A stretch of 64,000 bases of DNA from UBA2767 sp965228625. GTDB lineage: Bacteria > Pseudomonadota > Alphaproteobacteria > Rhizobiales > Methyloligellaceae. Position 1 is the stretch's first letter, and the number at the start of each line of letters is the position of its first letter. The notes under the pieces are model-generated. The model made no database searches. It saw nothing but the letters and a program-made list of their open reading frames with translations, and was not told the DNA's origin. Of the stretch, positions 8,222 through 17,089 are shown in pieces. The position numbers and the translations under genes were made by a program. The stretch is taken from assembly GCA_965228625.1 (NCBI GenBank), contig OZ245829.1, positions 1,736,001 through 1,800,000 on the forward strand. The letters are read 5' to 3'.

Positions 8222-8797
8222 GACATAAATGAACAGGTCCAGGGCGCTCGTTCGGCGGCACGGCTGAGTGCTAAGGAGACCGCGGACGACGTTCGGGAAC
8301 GCGGATACACCGATCCCGCGCTTCTCGACCTGGCGGAGCTGCTGTTTTTCGCCTATCGCGATTTCACCCGCGAGCCGGACAAGATCCTCGACGATTTCGG
8401 GTTCGGACGCGCCCATCATCGCGTGCTGCATTTCGTGAACCGCCGACCCGGCATGCGCGTTGCCGACCTTCTGGAAATCCTCAAGATCACGAAGCAGAGC
8501 CTCGGCCGTGTTCTGAAGCAGCTCGTCGATGACGGGTTCATCGTGCAGCAGGAGGGAAAATCGGACAGGCGCGAACGTCTGCTCTACCCGACCGAGAGCG
8601 GACGCGAACTCGCAGCCCGGCTGGCGGAGCCGCAACTCGAACGGATCGCCCGGGCGCTTGAGGCAAGCCGCCGGCGTGGCAATGCCAGGATCGAGTCTTT
8701 CCTCTACCAGATGATCAGCGAAGCGGACCGGCCGCAGGTCGAACGGCTGCTCAGGACCGATCTGAACAAGGTCCGCGAACGAGGCGAGCGGCAATGA
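8216..8797 (+). CDS. petP: MarR-family regulator, PetP-like
   Basis: 193-residue winged-helix regulator. The recognition-helix region reads RVADLLEILKITKQSLGRVL, followed by the wing SDRRERLLYPTESG, a standard MarR pattern. An N-terminal extension of about 45 residues precedes the domain. The next gene starts inside its stop codon (4-base ATGA overlap) and encodes an OmpR-type regulator. This MarR-plus-response-regulator pair beside ilvE matches petP-petR of Rhodobacter, where PetR is needed for cytochrome bc1 expression. The name rests on arrangement and size, so orthology is likely but unproven. Confidence 0.78.
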   Translation: MTDINEQVQGARSAARLSAKETADDVRERGYTDPALLDLAELLFFAYRDFTREPDKILDDFGFGRAHHRVLHFVNRRPGMRVADLLEILKITKQSLGRVLKQLVDDGFIVQQEGKSDRRERLLYPTESGRELAARLAEPQLERIARALEASRRRGNARIESFLYQMISEADRPQVERLLRTDLNKVRERGERQ

Positions 8798-9510
8798 ACC
8801 CGGCGACGACACACGGTCCGGCACCGTCCCCGGCGGACAACGCACCGCATATTCTGGTGGTTGACGACGATCAACGTATACGCGACCTGCTGGCGCGCTT
8901 CCTTCAGGAGAACGGCTTTCGGGTGACGACGGCCGAGAACTCGGCCGCCGCGCGCGCCAACATGCGCGGGCTGTCTTTCGACGTCCTGGTGCTCGACGTC
9001 ATGATGCCGGGCGAGACGGGCATGCAACTCGCGGAATCCCTGCGCAAGGACCAGGACATTCCCATCCTCATGCTCACCGCCCGCGCCGAACCGGAGCACC
9101 GCATTCGGGGCCTGGAGATCGGCGTCGACGATTACGTGGCCAAGCCTTTCGAACCGCGCGAGCTTCTCTTGCGGCTGCAGAACATCCTGAGCCGGCACAA
9201 GCGGAACGTTAGTCCGCAGGATGTGGTGCGTATCGGAGATTTCACCTTCCATATCGGCCGCGGCGAGCTGCAGCAGAACGGCGAAACGGTGCGGCTGACG
9301 GAGCGCGAGCGCGACCTGCTCAGGCAGTTCGCGGAGCGTCCCGGCACGCCGATTTCGCGGCTCGAACTGGCAAAGCAGGGCACCGACGGTTCGGAACGCG
9401 CAGTGGACGTTCAGATCAACAGGCTACGGAGAAAAATCGAAGCGGATCCGGGGAATCCGGTTTATCTTCAGACGGTTCGTGGCAAAGGTTACATCCTGCA
9501 CGCGGAATAA
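8794..9510 (+). CDS. petR: OmpR-family response regulator, PetR-like
   Basis: 238 residues: receiver domain then winged-helix DNA-binding domain. The acidic pocket is VVDDDQ (25-26), the phospho-acceptor Asp68 lies in VLDVMMPG, Thr95 in MLTAR and Lys117 in DYVAKPFEPREL. The effector domain ends with the typical SERAVDVQINRLRRKIE recognition region. It overlaps the MarR gene by 4 bases, and its TAA shares a base with the ATG of the kinase gene, so all three are probably one operon. It may regulate petABC, which lies about 31 kb away in this window. Confidence 0.85.
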   Translation: MNPATTHGPAPSPADNAPHILVVDDDQRIRDLLARFLQENGFRVTTAENSAAARANMRGLSFDVLVLDVMMPGETGMQLAESLRKDQDIPILMLTARAEPEHRIRGLEIGVDDYVAKPFEPRELLLRLQNILSRHKRNVSPQDVVRIGDFTFHIGRGELQQNGETVRLTERERDLLRQFAERPGTPISRLELAKQGTDGSERAVDVQINRLRRKIEADPGNPVYLQTVRGKGYILHAE

Positions 9511-10895
9511 TGGTTGCCTTACCCAAACAGACGGCACGGCGCACATGGCGATTGCCCAATCTGGGCGTGATGCGCGCGCTGTTCGGCGGCATCATGCCGA
9601 AGGGCCTTTACGCGCGCGCCCTGATCATCATCATCGCGCCGATCGTCCTTCTTCAGTCAGTGGTCGCGTTCGTGTTCATGGAGCGGCATTGGGAGACGGT
9701 GACACGCCGCCTGTCCGACGCAACGACCCGCGACATTGCCATGCTGCTGGGCGTCTATGAATCCTACCCGCACGACGATGACTACAAGAGGCTGATCAAG
9801 CTGGCGCAGACCAAGCTCAACCTGTCCCTGCAGATTCTGCCGCCGCAGGACTTGCCGCCGACACGCCCCAAACCATTCTTCGACCTGCTCGACCGCACCC
9901 TCAGCCGGGAAATCCGCAAGCAGATCAACAAACCGTTCTGGATCGACACGGTCGGGCGGTCCCATCTGGTGGAGATCCGTATCCAGCTCAAGGATGCGGT
10001 CATGCGCGTGCTGGCCCGCCGCAGCCAGACCTACGCATCGAACTCCCATATCTTCCTGTTATGGATGGTTGGTACCTCGCTGGTGCTGATGACCGTCGCC
10101 ATCCTGTTCCTGCGAAACCAGATCAAGCCGATTCTGCGTCTCGCTCAGGCCGCGGACCGTTTCGGCAAGGGCCAGTCGGCACCGCCTGATTTCCGGCCGC
10201 GCGGCGCGCGCGAGGTCCGGCAGGCCGCCCTGTCGTTCATGGAGATGCGCAATCGCATCGAGCGGCAAATCGAGCAACGCACGACGATGCTGGCCGGCGT
10301 CAGTCATGATCTGCGGACCATTCTCACACGCCTCAAGCTGCAACTCGCGATGTTTGAAGACTCGCAAGAGGCCAGGGAGATGCTCGCCGACGTGGACGAG
10401 ATGCAGGCGATGCTCGAGGACTATATGGCTTTTGCCCGGGGTGACTCGAGCGAGGAAAGCGCACCGGTGAATATCGGCGACCTGCTGCAGGACATCCGCA
10501 AACAGACGGCGCGCGGCGGAAAGGAGATCACCCTCGATTTGCCGGACAACGAGATCGTGGTGCCGCTGCGGCGTCATGCGTTCAAGCGGGCCGTTTCCAA
10601 TGTCGTCTCGAACGCGATCCGGTTCGCAGATCATGTCACTGTCTCCGTGGTTCAGAACGACGACTGGCTGACGCTCCGCATCGACGACGACGGTCCGGGG
10701 ATACCGGAAGAAGAGCGCGAGGAAGTGTTTCGCCCGTTCTATCGTCTCGACGATGCCAGGGGACAGGCCACCGGCATCAACACCGGCCTCGGTCTGTCCA
10801 TCGCCCGGGATATCGTGCGCAGCCACGGCGGCGATATCACCTTGAAGGCCAGCGAGATGGGCGGCCTGCAGGCGACCATCCGCGTGCCCGTGTAA
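9510..10895 (+). CDS. EnvZ-type sensor histidine kinase
   Basis: Partner kinase of the preceding response regulator, 461 residues. Two membrane segments (about 37-57 and 181-201) flank a periplasmic sensor domain of roughly 120 residues. A HAMP linker follows, then the H box GVSHDLRTILTRLKLQL with phospho-acceptor His266. Catalytic motifs are the N box (VSNVVSNAIRFA), G1 (DDDGPGIPEEE), an F box (FRPFYRLD) and G2 (GLGLSIARDIV). The Pro usual after HDLRT is Ile here, which I recall as normal for this alphaproteobacterial subgroup. The start overlaps the regulator stop by one base. Confidence 0.88.
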   Translation: MVALPKQTARRTWRLPNLGVMRALFGGIMPKGLYARALIIIIAPIVLLQSVVAFVFMERHWETVTRRLSDATTRDIAMLLGVYESYPHDDDYKRLIKLAQTKLNLSLQILPPQDLPPTRPKPFFDLLDRTLSREIRKQINKPFWIDTVGRSHLVEIRIQLKDAVMRVLARRSQTYASNSHIFLLWMVGTSLVLMTVAILFLRNQIKPILRLAQAADRFGKGQSAPPDFRPRGAREVRQAALSFMEMRNRIERQIEQRTTMLAGVSHDLRTILTRLKLQLAMFEDSQEAREMLADVDEMQAMLEDYMAFARGDSSEESAPVNIGDLLQDIRKQTARGGKEITLDLPDNEIVVPLRRHAFKRAVSNVVSNAIRFADHVTVSVVQNDDWLTLRIDDDGPGIPEEEREEVFRPFYRLDDARGQATGINTGLGLSIARDIVRSHGGDITLKASEMGGLQATIRVPV

Positions 10896-11045
10896 TCCGG
10901 CCTGCCCCTGCAATTGCCGGCAATCTCGCAGTCTTTCGTCGTAAATGCCGTGCCGGCGCCCTCGAACCGCGCCTTCTCGGACCGCCCACAAGCGGTCAGT
11001 CCGGACAGGGGAACCATCTGGCAGCGCAAAAATCATGCTGGCATA

Positions 11046-11071
11046 TAATAAGCTAACTTATTATAAGTTAG
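11046..11071. promoter_or_regulatory. Two overlapping palindromes before a marR gene (candidate operator)
   Basis: TAATAAG-CTAA-CTTATTA (11046-11063) and CTAACTTA-TTA-TAAGTTAG (11053-11071) are both perfect inverted repeats and share 11 bases. The second ends one base before the ATG of the MarR gene at 11073. The site is an AT-rich patch in a GC-rich region. AT-rich palindromes with 7-8 base arms are typical MarR operators. Autoregulation of the efflux operon is the natural reading. Confidence 0.65.
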
Positions 11072-11072
11072 T

Positions 11073-11579
11073 ATGGCTGATGATCCCTATCTCACCCGAT
11101 CCCTCGGATTCCTGCTGGCGGACGTCTCACGGCTGGTCCGAAAGCGCTTCGATCAACGTGCCCGGGCTCTGGGGCTGACCCGCGCGCAATGGCGCGTGCT
11201 GGCGCAGCTCAGGCGCCGCGAAGGCATCAACCAGCGCGATCTCGCGGAAATCCTGGAAATCGAGAGCATCACGCTTGTGCGCCATATCGACCGCCTTGAA
11301 GCCAAAGGCTGGGTGGAGCGCCGCCGCGACCCCTCCGACCGGCGGGCGTGGCGATTGCACCTCAACGCGCAAGTGCAGCCCGTTCTCGACAAAATGCGCG
11401 AGTTCTCGGAACAGACCAGGGCGGAGGCACTGGCGGGAATCTCCGAAAAAGACAGCGATGAGCTGATCGACCGGCTGCTGCAGATCAAGAGCAACATGCT
11501 GAAGCGCGAGCCGGTTGAGGGGGCGGCGAAGACAGACTCGGTTGAGACAAAGACACGCGGAGGGCGCGTTGACGCCTAG
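11073..11579 (+). CDS. MarR-family transcriptional regulator of the efflux operon
   Basis: 168-residue MarR/SlyA-type winged helix protein. The recognition region is REGINQRDLAEILEIESITL, followed by the wing RRRDPSDRRAWRLHL. It probably binds the overlapping palindromes immediately upstream and represses itself and the two transport genes that follow. The HlyD gene starts inside its 3' end. This marR-emrA-emrB order is the classical arrangement for drug- or phenolic-inducible efflux. The inducer is unknown. Confidence 0.88.
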   Translation: MADDPYLTRSLGFLLADVSRLVRKRFDQRARALGLTRAQWRVLAQLRRREGINQRDLAEILEIESITLVRHIDRLEAKGWVERRRDPSDRRAWRLHLNAQVQPVLDKMREFSEQTRAEALAGISEKDSDELIDRLLQIKSNMLKREPVEGAAKTDSVETKTRGGRVDA

Positions 11580-12726
11580 AAAGAAAAGCCCGCGCAAACG
11601 CAAACGCGAGCCGGCCGAAGCGGCCGAAACGGACATCGCGCACGAAACGCCCGCGTCCGGCTGGTCGCTGCGCCGAACGCTCGGGGTCGCCCTGCTGTCT
11701 GTTATCGGGCCGCTCGTGGCGACCGTCGTGGGCCTGTACATCTACTCCGTCGGCGGCAGGTTCGTGTCGACGGACAACGCCTATATCAAGTCCGAGAAAA
11801 TCGCGGTCAGCGCGGACATTTCGGGCCGCGTCACGGATGTCGCCATACGGGAGAACCAGAAGGTCGCGAAGGGCGCCGTTCTGTTCCGGGTAGATCCTGA
11901 GCCGTTCCGGATCGCGCTGCAGAAAGCGGAAGCCCAGCTCATGCTGGCAGTCCAGGAGATCGAGGCGTTGCGCGCGGCACACAAGCAACGGCTTGCAGAG
12001 CTGACGCTGGCCGAAGGCGATCTCCTTTTCTACCAGAAGCAATTCGCGCGTCAGGAAACCCTGAACACGCGCGGGTTTGCCTCCACGACCAATCTCGACA
12101 CCGCGAACCGCAATCTCCGGAACGCCCGCGACAAGCTCGACACCATCCGGCAGGATATCGCACAGGCCCGCGCCAAGCTGGGCGGTGATCCGGACATTCC
12201 CTCTGCCGAACATCCCACCGTCCTCGAGGCAAAGGCGGTGCGCGATCAGGCCGCTCTGGACCTCAGGCGCACCGAGGTGCGCGCCGCGACGTCGGGCGTC
12301 ATCACGAATTTCGAGCTTCAGCCCGGCGAATACATTCACGCGGGAAACGTGGTGTTCAGTCTCGTCGGTGACGCCGAGGTGTGGGTGCAGGCGAACTACA
12401 AGGAGACAGACCTCACCCACGTCCGCGTCGGTCAGCCCGCGAGCGTCCGGGTCGATACCTATCCCGGGAAGACCTTTGAGGCGGTGGTGACGAGCATCAG
12501 CCCTGCGACCGGCGCGGAGTTCGCGCTGCTGCCCCCTCAGAATGCAACCGGCAACTGGGTCAAGGTCGTCCAGCGGCTGCCGGTTCGCGTGCAGTTCCGC
12601 GATCCCGGCGCGGGACCACCGCTGCGCGCCGGCATGAGCGTCGTTGTGGAAATCGACACCGGCTTTCAACGTGAGCTGCCCGGACTGGCCAAATCTGCGC
12701 TCATCTGGGCACGTGATCTGATATGA
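11569..12726 (+). CDS. HlyD/EmrA-type membrane fusion protein
   Basis: Periplasmic adaptor of a tripartite efflux pump, 385 residues from a TTG start at 11569. That start is chosen because GGAGGG sits 4 bases before it; it overlaps the marR stop by 11 bases. A Lys/Arg-rich cytoplasmic tail precedes one membrane helix (ALLSVIGPLVATVVGLYIYS). The biotinyl-lipoyl half motif VSTDNAYIKSEKIAVSADIS and the matching C-terminal half VRAATSGVITNFELQPGEYI flank a long alpha-helical hairpin. An outer-membrane TolC partner is not in the window. Confidence 0.9.
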   Translation: MTPRKKSPRKRKREPAEAAETDIAHETPASGWSLRRTLGVALLSVIGPLVATVVGLYIYSVGGRFVSTDNAYIKSEKIAVSADISGRVTDVAIRENQKVAKGAVLFRVDPEPFRIALQKAEAQLMLAVQEIEALRAAHKQRLAELTLAEGDLLFYQKQFARQETLNTRGFASTTNLDTANRNLRNARDKLDTIRQDIAQARAKLGGDPDIPSAEHPTVLEAKAVRDQAALDLRRTEVRAATSGVITNFELQPGEYIHAGNVVFSLVGDAEVWVQANYKETDLTHVRVGQPASVRVDTYPGKTFEAVVTSISPATGAEFALLPPQNATGNWVKVVQRLPVRVQFRDPGAGPPLRAGMSVVVEIDTGFQRELPGLAKSALIWARDLI

Positions 12727-14258
12727 GCGCGGCGGCCGCGGCCGCGGACGAAGACCTGAAGCCGACCGGGTTACGGCTCAAGCTCATCACCATCGCCCTC
12801 ATCCTTGCCCCGCTCATTCAGGTCTTCGATACCTCGCTGATGGCGGTGGCGCTCACCCACATGCAGGGTTCACTCTCCGCGACACAGGACCAGATTGCCT
12901 GGGTGCTGACGTCCTATCTGATCTCTCTCGCGGTCATGACGCCGTTCTGGGGTGCGATCAGCGGCAGGTTCGGACGCAAGCCCCTGCTTCTCGTGTCCAT
13001 TGCCGGTTTCGTTTTCTGTTCGTTGCTGTGCGCGATCTCGGACACGCTGACCGAAATCCTTATCTACCGCTTCATACAGGGCATGTTCGGCGCCGCGCTC
13101 ATTCCGCTGTCGCAGTCTTCGCTTCTGTTTGCTTACCGCAAGGAAGATTTCGGCATCGCCATGGGATGGTGGGGCGTCGGCATCATGTTCGGTCCCGTGT
13201 TCGGACCGACACTCGGCGGCTATATCACCGAATACTTCAATTGGCGCTGGGCGTTCTATCTGAATCTGCCCCTCGGCCTGCTCGCCTTCGTGATGATCGC
13301 TCTGCTCGTCCCGAGAGCAAAAAGAAAGACCCCGCGAAAATTCAACTATTTCGGCTTTGCCATGCTGGCGATAACCATCGGCTCGGTACAGTTCATTCTC
13401 GACCGGGGCGAGCGGCTCGACTGGTACGATTCCCCGACAATCATCCTGCTGACCCTGATCGCCGGGGGAGCGCTCTGGGTCTTTTTGGTGAACTCCTTGA
13501 CGTCGCGGATTCCGTTCGTCGAACCCGCGATCTTCCGCGACAGAAATTACGTGAGCGGCATTGTTCTGCGCGTCCTGTTCGGCCTGGTGCTTTTCGGCAG
13601 CCTTGTTCTGGTTCCGCCTTTCCTCCAGAACCAGGGCGGATACCCGCTCGTCGACAGTGGCATCATTCTGGCCGCGCGCGGAGCCGGCGCGATGTTCTCC
13701 GCCCTCTTCGTCGGCTATCTGCTCAAGTTCATCGACCCGCGCAAGGTCATGTTCTTCGGCATGTTCCTCGCCGCGTTGACCATGTGGCAGTTCTCCAACT
13801 TCACGCAGGACATTGAAATCGTCAGTGTGACGGTGGTGAGTTTCGTCCAGGGCCTCTCGTTCAGCTGTTTCGTCATCCCGGTCAACACGGTCGCCTTTTC
13901 CTCCATGACGCCGGAACACCGGGACGCGGGGACGTCCTTCTACGCCCTTTTGAACAATATCGGTCGCAGTCTGGGCATCGCCCTGCTCGCCAGCTATCTG
14001 GCCCGACAAACACAGGTCAATCACGCGGTGCTGAGCGAGAACGTGACCCGCTTCAACGATGCCGTGCGTCACATGGATCTGCCGGACGTATGGGACCTGG
14101 AGAGCACGGCGGGCCTTCGCGCCATCAACAGGGTTGTCAATCAGCAGGCCGAGCTGATCGCGTATATCGACGACTTCCGGCTTCTGGCCGTCATCATCGT
14201 CATGTGCATGCCGGTGCTGCTGCTCATGCGCAATCCCCACAAGGTGGCGACCGCCTAG
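12723..14258 (+). CDS. DHA2-family (EmrB/QacA) MFS efflux transporter
   Basis: 511-residue proton-driven drug:H+ antiporter with about 14 membrane segments. Family signs are the first-helix motif FDTSLMAVALTHMQGSL, the loop GRFGRKPLL (motif A) after helix 2, and the motif C-like GVGIMFGPVFGPTLGGYI in helix 5. The start overlaps the HlyD stop by 4 bases (ATGA). With the adaptor it forms an EmrAB-like pump. The substrate cannot be deduced. Confidence 0.92.
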   Translation: MSAAAAAADEDLKPTGLRLKLITIALILAPLIQVFDTSLMAVALTHMQGSLSATQDQIAWVLTSYLISLAVMTPFWGAISGRFGRKPLLLVSIAGFVFCSLLCAISDTLTEILIYRFIQGMFGAALIPLSQSSLLFAYRKEDFGIAMGWWGVGIMFGPVFGPTLGGYITEYFNWRWAFYLNLPLGLLAFVMIALLVPRAKRKTPRKFNYFGFAMLAITIGSVQFILDRGERLDWYDSPTIILLTLIAGGALWVFLVNSLTSRIPFVEPAIFRDRNYVSGIVLRVLFGLVLFGSLVLVPPFLQNQGGYPLVDSGIILAARGAGAMFSALFVGYLLKFIDPRKVMFFGMFLAALTMWQFSNFTQDIEIVSVTVVSFVQGLSFSCFVIPVNTVAFSSMTPEHRDAGTSFYALLNNIGRSLGIALLASYLARQTQVNHAVLSENVTRFNDAVRHMDLPDVWDLESTAGLRAINRVVNQQAELIAYIDDFRLLAVIIVMCMPVLLLMRNPHKVATA

Positions 14259-14269
14259 GCTCCAAACCT

Positions 14270-15025
14270 CTAGCCACGGCCGATATATGGCATTTTCGTC
14301 GCCATGATCGTCATGAACTGGACGTTCGTCTCCAGCGGCAGGGAATCCATATAGAGTACCGCGCCCGCCACCTGCTCCGCGGTCATAACCGGTTCGGTCT
14401 TCGTCGAGCCGTCGGCCTGCGGCACGCCTTCGGTCATTCTCACGGTGCGTTCGGTGAGCGCATTGCCTATGTCGATCTGGCCGCAGGCAATGTCGTGCGC
14501 GCGCCCGTCGAGGGAAATGCTCCTGGTGAGACCGGTGATCGCGTGTTTCGTCGACGTATACGGAGCGGAGAACGGCCGGGGTACGTGGGCAGAAATGGAG
14601 CCGTTGTTGATGATGCGCCCGCCCTTGGGCGTCTGCGCCTTCATGATGCTGATGGCCTGCTGCGCGCAATAGAACGAGCCTGAAAGGTTGACGTTCACCA
14701 CCGCTTGCCATTGCTCAGGCGTCAGCTCTTCCATCGGCACGCCCGGTGCGCTCGCCCCTGCATTGTTGAATAACAAGTCGAGCCGGCCGAACGCTGCCTG
14801 CGTTTGCGCAAATGCCTCCGCGACCGACGCCGGGTCGGCGACGTCCATCGACACGGGCAGCATCCTACCGCCGCCCTCCTCCGCCAACCCGGCGGTTTCC
14901 TCCAGAGCATCCGCGCGGCGCCCGGTCAGGACCACGGAATATCCGTTTTTCTGCAGCAAAAGCGCGGTTACCCTGCCAATGCCGCTGCCGGCGCCGGTAA
15001 TGAATGCGATGCGTCCCTCGGTCAT
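14270..15025 (-). CDS. SDR-family oxidoreductase
   Basis: Classical short-chain dehydrogenase of 251 residues. Cofactor motif TGAGSGIGR at the N terminus, NNAG near residue 92, and the catalytic Ser, Tyr and Lys in the NGSISAHVPRPF and PYTSTKHA segments. Last of three genes on this strand, after the tRNA-binding protein and the DenD-like dehydrogenase, with short gaps that suggest one transcript. Pairing with a DenD-like enzyme hints at sugar-acid or polyol oxidation, but the substrate is unknown. Confidence 0.85.
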   Translation of the reverse strand: MTEGRIAFITGAGSGIGRVTALLLQKNGYSVVLTGRRADALEETAGLAEEGGGRMLPVSMDVADPASVAEAFAQTQAAFGRLDLLFNNAGASAPGVPMEELTPEQWQAVVNVNLSGSFYCAQQAISIMKAQTPKGGRIINNGSISAHVPRPFSAPYTSTKHAITGLTRSISLDGRAHDIACGQIDIGNALTERTVRMTEGVPQADGSTKTEPVMTAEQVAGAVLYMDSLPLETNVQFMTIMATKMPYIGRG

Positions 15026-15054
15026 CTTGCTTGCTCCCTTGTCGTCAAAACGGT

Positions 15055-16026
15055 TCAGTCGTCCCGGTCCAGCTCGTCCGCCAGAAACTGCCGCACCACC
15101 GTGTCGATGCTCTCATCAGCCCGGAAACCGAGGATGTCGGCCCGGTCGGTGGCCATCCCTTGCGGCCACGATCCGACAATCGCCTCGATTGCCGGGTCCG
15201 GGTGCCACGATATCAGGCCCTTGTCGCCGCCGGCGCGCTCGAGCGCCGCGACCATCTCCGAGACCGTTACCGTCAGGCCCGGCAGGTTGAGCACGCGCAG
15301 GCCCTCCGGCCAGCTCTCAGACGGCAGGTCATGGGCGTGGATCAGGTCATTGACCACGGCTCGGGGCGATTTGATCCAGATCGCCAGATCCTGTGAGACC
15401 GGGCAGACGGCGGTCTTGCCCTGAAGCGGCTCGCGCAGAATGGAACTGGCGAACGATGAGGCGGCCTTGTTCGGGACGCCGGGTCGGATCACGATTGTCG
15501 GCAGACGCACCGCCCGACCGTCGACGAACCCGCGACGCGCATATTCACCGACGAGATATTCGCCGATGACCTTCTCGACGCCATAGGAATTGAGAGGGCG
15601 GACCGGCGTGTCGTCGTTGACAAAGGGCGGGGCGACGCCGAACGACGCAACGGAACTCGCGAAGACGAGCCGGGGCGGTGTAGCCAGCCGGCGGCAGCGT
15701 TCGAGAAGGGCGCGCGTCGCGTCCAGATTAACCCGCATGCCGAGATCGAAATCGGCCTCGGCCTCGGCGGACACGACCGCCGCCAGATGAAAGACACTTG
15801 CCGTATCATCCGGAATGACGGCGTCGAATACGCCCTCCGACGTGATGTCGGCTTCGACATAGGTCACGTCGTCGCGGGGTTCTGCCGGCACCGTGCGGTC
15901 GACGCAGATGAGCTCGGACACCGGTGCGGGCTGCCCGTCGGGACCCGCAAGCGTTCCCCTCTCCCGCAGGGACGCGGCAAGCTTGCTGCCGAGAAACCCC
16001 GCACCTCCGGTGATGACCGCTTTCAC
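15055..16026 (-). CDS. denD: NAD-dependent epimerase/dehydratase, D-erythronate dehydrogenase-like
   Basis: Extended SDR of 323 residues. The N terminus MKAVITGGAGFLGSKLA is the GxxGxxG cofactor loop; catalytic ASSVASFG and the Tyr-x3-Lys of NSYGVEKVIGEYL follow. The long insert at residues 24-38 after SLRERG, and the segments IRPGVPNKAASSFAS and MATDRADILGFRADESID, match the DenD group, which oxidises D-erythronate at the 2-position. GGGGG lies before the ATG. The usual four-carbon-acid partners (kinase and isomerase) are absent from the window, so the assignment is by resemblance. Confidence 0.7.
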   Translation of the reverse strand: MKAVITGGAGFLGSKLAASLRERGTLAGPDGQPAPVSELICVDRTVPAEPRDDVTYVEADITSEGVFDAVIPDDTASVFHLAAVVSAEAEADFDLGMRVNLDATRALLERCRRLATPPRLVFASSVASFGVAPPFVNDDTPVRPLNSYGVEKVIGEYLVGEYARRGFVDGRAVRLPTIVIRPGVPNKAASSFASSILREPLQGKTAVCPVSQDLAIWIKSPRAVVNDLIHAHDLPSESWPEGLRVLNLPGLTVTVSEMVAALERAGGDKGLISWHPDPAIEAIVGSWPQGMATDRADILGFRADESIDTVVRQFLADELDRDD

Positions 16027-16053
16027 GCTACCCCCGCTTCCATCGCCCGAGCC

Positions 16054-16410
16054 TCAGTAGAGCCGGGCGCCGACGGGAACCTTCAGGTCCGGCGCGAACA
16101 GAACCACCTCTCCGCTTTCGTCGGGGAATCCGAGGGTGAGAACCTCGGACATCAACGGTCCTATCTGGCGCGGCGGAAAGTTCACGACCGCGGCGACCTG
16201 GCGCCCGACGAGATCCTCCGGCGTGTAGTGCACGGTGATCTGAGCCGAACTTTTCTTCTCACCGATCTCCGGCCCGAAGTCGATCCACAACTTGTAGGCG
16301 GGCTTGCGCGCCTCGGGAAACGGTTCGGCGCGCGTCACGATCCCGACGCGAATGTCGACCTTGAGAAAGTCATCGAAGGTGATTTCAGGTGCCGGTGTCT
16401 TGTCTGTCAC
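16054..16410 (-). CDS. csaA: CsaA-type tRNA-binding domain protein
   Basis: 118-residue stand-alone OB-fold protein of the CsaA/EMAP-II group. It begins with FDDFLKVDIRVGIVTRAEPF, has the SSAQITVHY strand, and ends with the VVNFPPRQIGPLMSEVLTLG segment that forms the dimer and tRNA-binding surface. CsaA of Bacillus was proposed to act in protein export and binds tRNA; the cellular role is still loosely defined. First of a three-gene minus-strand group with the DenD-like gene and an SDR; the link to them is not obvious. Confidence 0.88.
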   Translation of the reverse strand: MTDKTPAPEITFDDFLKVDIRVGIVTRAEPFPEARKPAYKLWIDFGPEIGEKKSSAQITVHYTPEDLVGRQVAAVVNFPPRQIGPLMSEVLTLGFPDESGEVVLFAPDLKVPVGARLY

Positions 16411-16619
16411 GAACGCCCCTCCCTCTTTCGCGCGGCAAGATAGAGCGTGGCCAGTAGCGCCACAAGAAAAGAATATTCGCGCTTGTTTTCAGATAGTTAC
16501 AGGACGATTGAACCTTTCTCCCGCGCACCGCGACCAACTCTTCGAGCGGCGCATCACGCGTCATTGCGGCCGAATTTCATGCCGCGGCAGTCAATTCAAC
16601 CCCGAAAGGGAAGCATCGA

Positions 16620-16892
16620 ATGCTGAAAAGGACTCTTGTTGTCGCATTCACAGGCGCGGCCATCGCCTTGAACACGACAACCACAATCATCTTGGGCTCC
16701 GTCGCGCTTGCGACGATCAAGAAGGTTGTTGCCGTGGTCGACGAGTTGTCGGCCGCACACGCGGCGACCGCGAGAGCAAGAGTTTCGTCGCTGAAGTTCA
16801 CGACGCGAGCGACGCAGGCGCACGCAGAGATTCCCAAAACACGAAACATGGTTGGTCGGCCCGGCCCCCTTCACAGTTTGATCGTCCGCTGA
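16620..16892 (+). CDS. Possible small membrane or exported protein
   Basis: 90 codons. AGGGAAG lies 6 bases before the ATG. The N terminus (KRTLVVAFTGAAIALNTTTT) could be a signal peptide or anchor. The rest is Ala/Arg/Thr-rich without a family pattern, and an antisense frame over the same bases is also open, as expected in GC-rich DNA. Weak call. Confidence 0.3.
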   Translation: MLKRTLVVAFTGAAIALNTTTTIILGSVALATIKKVVAVVDELSAAHAATARARVSSLKFTTRATQAHAEIPKTRNMVGRPGPLHSLIVR

Positions 16893-17089
16893 GAAGCGCG
16901 CTCCAGCGGACCGCCAAGTCGGGGTGCTCGTGCGCGGGCGCCCCGCTTTTCCCTGTCGCGAACGATCACTGAAATGGGAGTTTCCGCACGCAAATGGCTC
17001 AAATGAATGTGAAGACGCAGTGCCGTGTTTTTGCTTCTCGTTCAGGAATTTATACGACTATGATCGCGAGATTCGCTCGGGGGGCGACG

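Noticed and set aside
10059..11036. 325-codon minus-strand frame
   Set aside because: Antisense to the histidine kinase; the overlapping plus-strand protein has all kinase motifs.
12870..14711. 613-codon open frame on the minus strand
   Set aside because: It lies antisense to the MFS transporter and part of the SDR gene, has a composition rich in His, Arg, Glu and Gln without fold patterns, and mirrors codon bias of GC-rich genes.
16577..16849. Minus-strand small ORF with a hydrophobic stretch
   Set aside because: It is antisense to a plus-strand ORF with a better ribosome site, and both are weak; I kept only the plus-strand call at low confidence.
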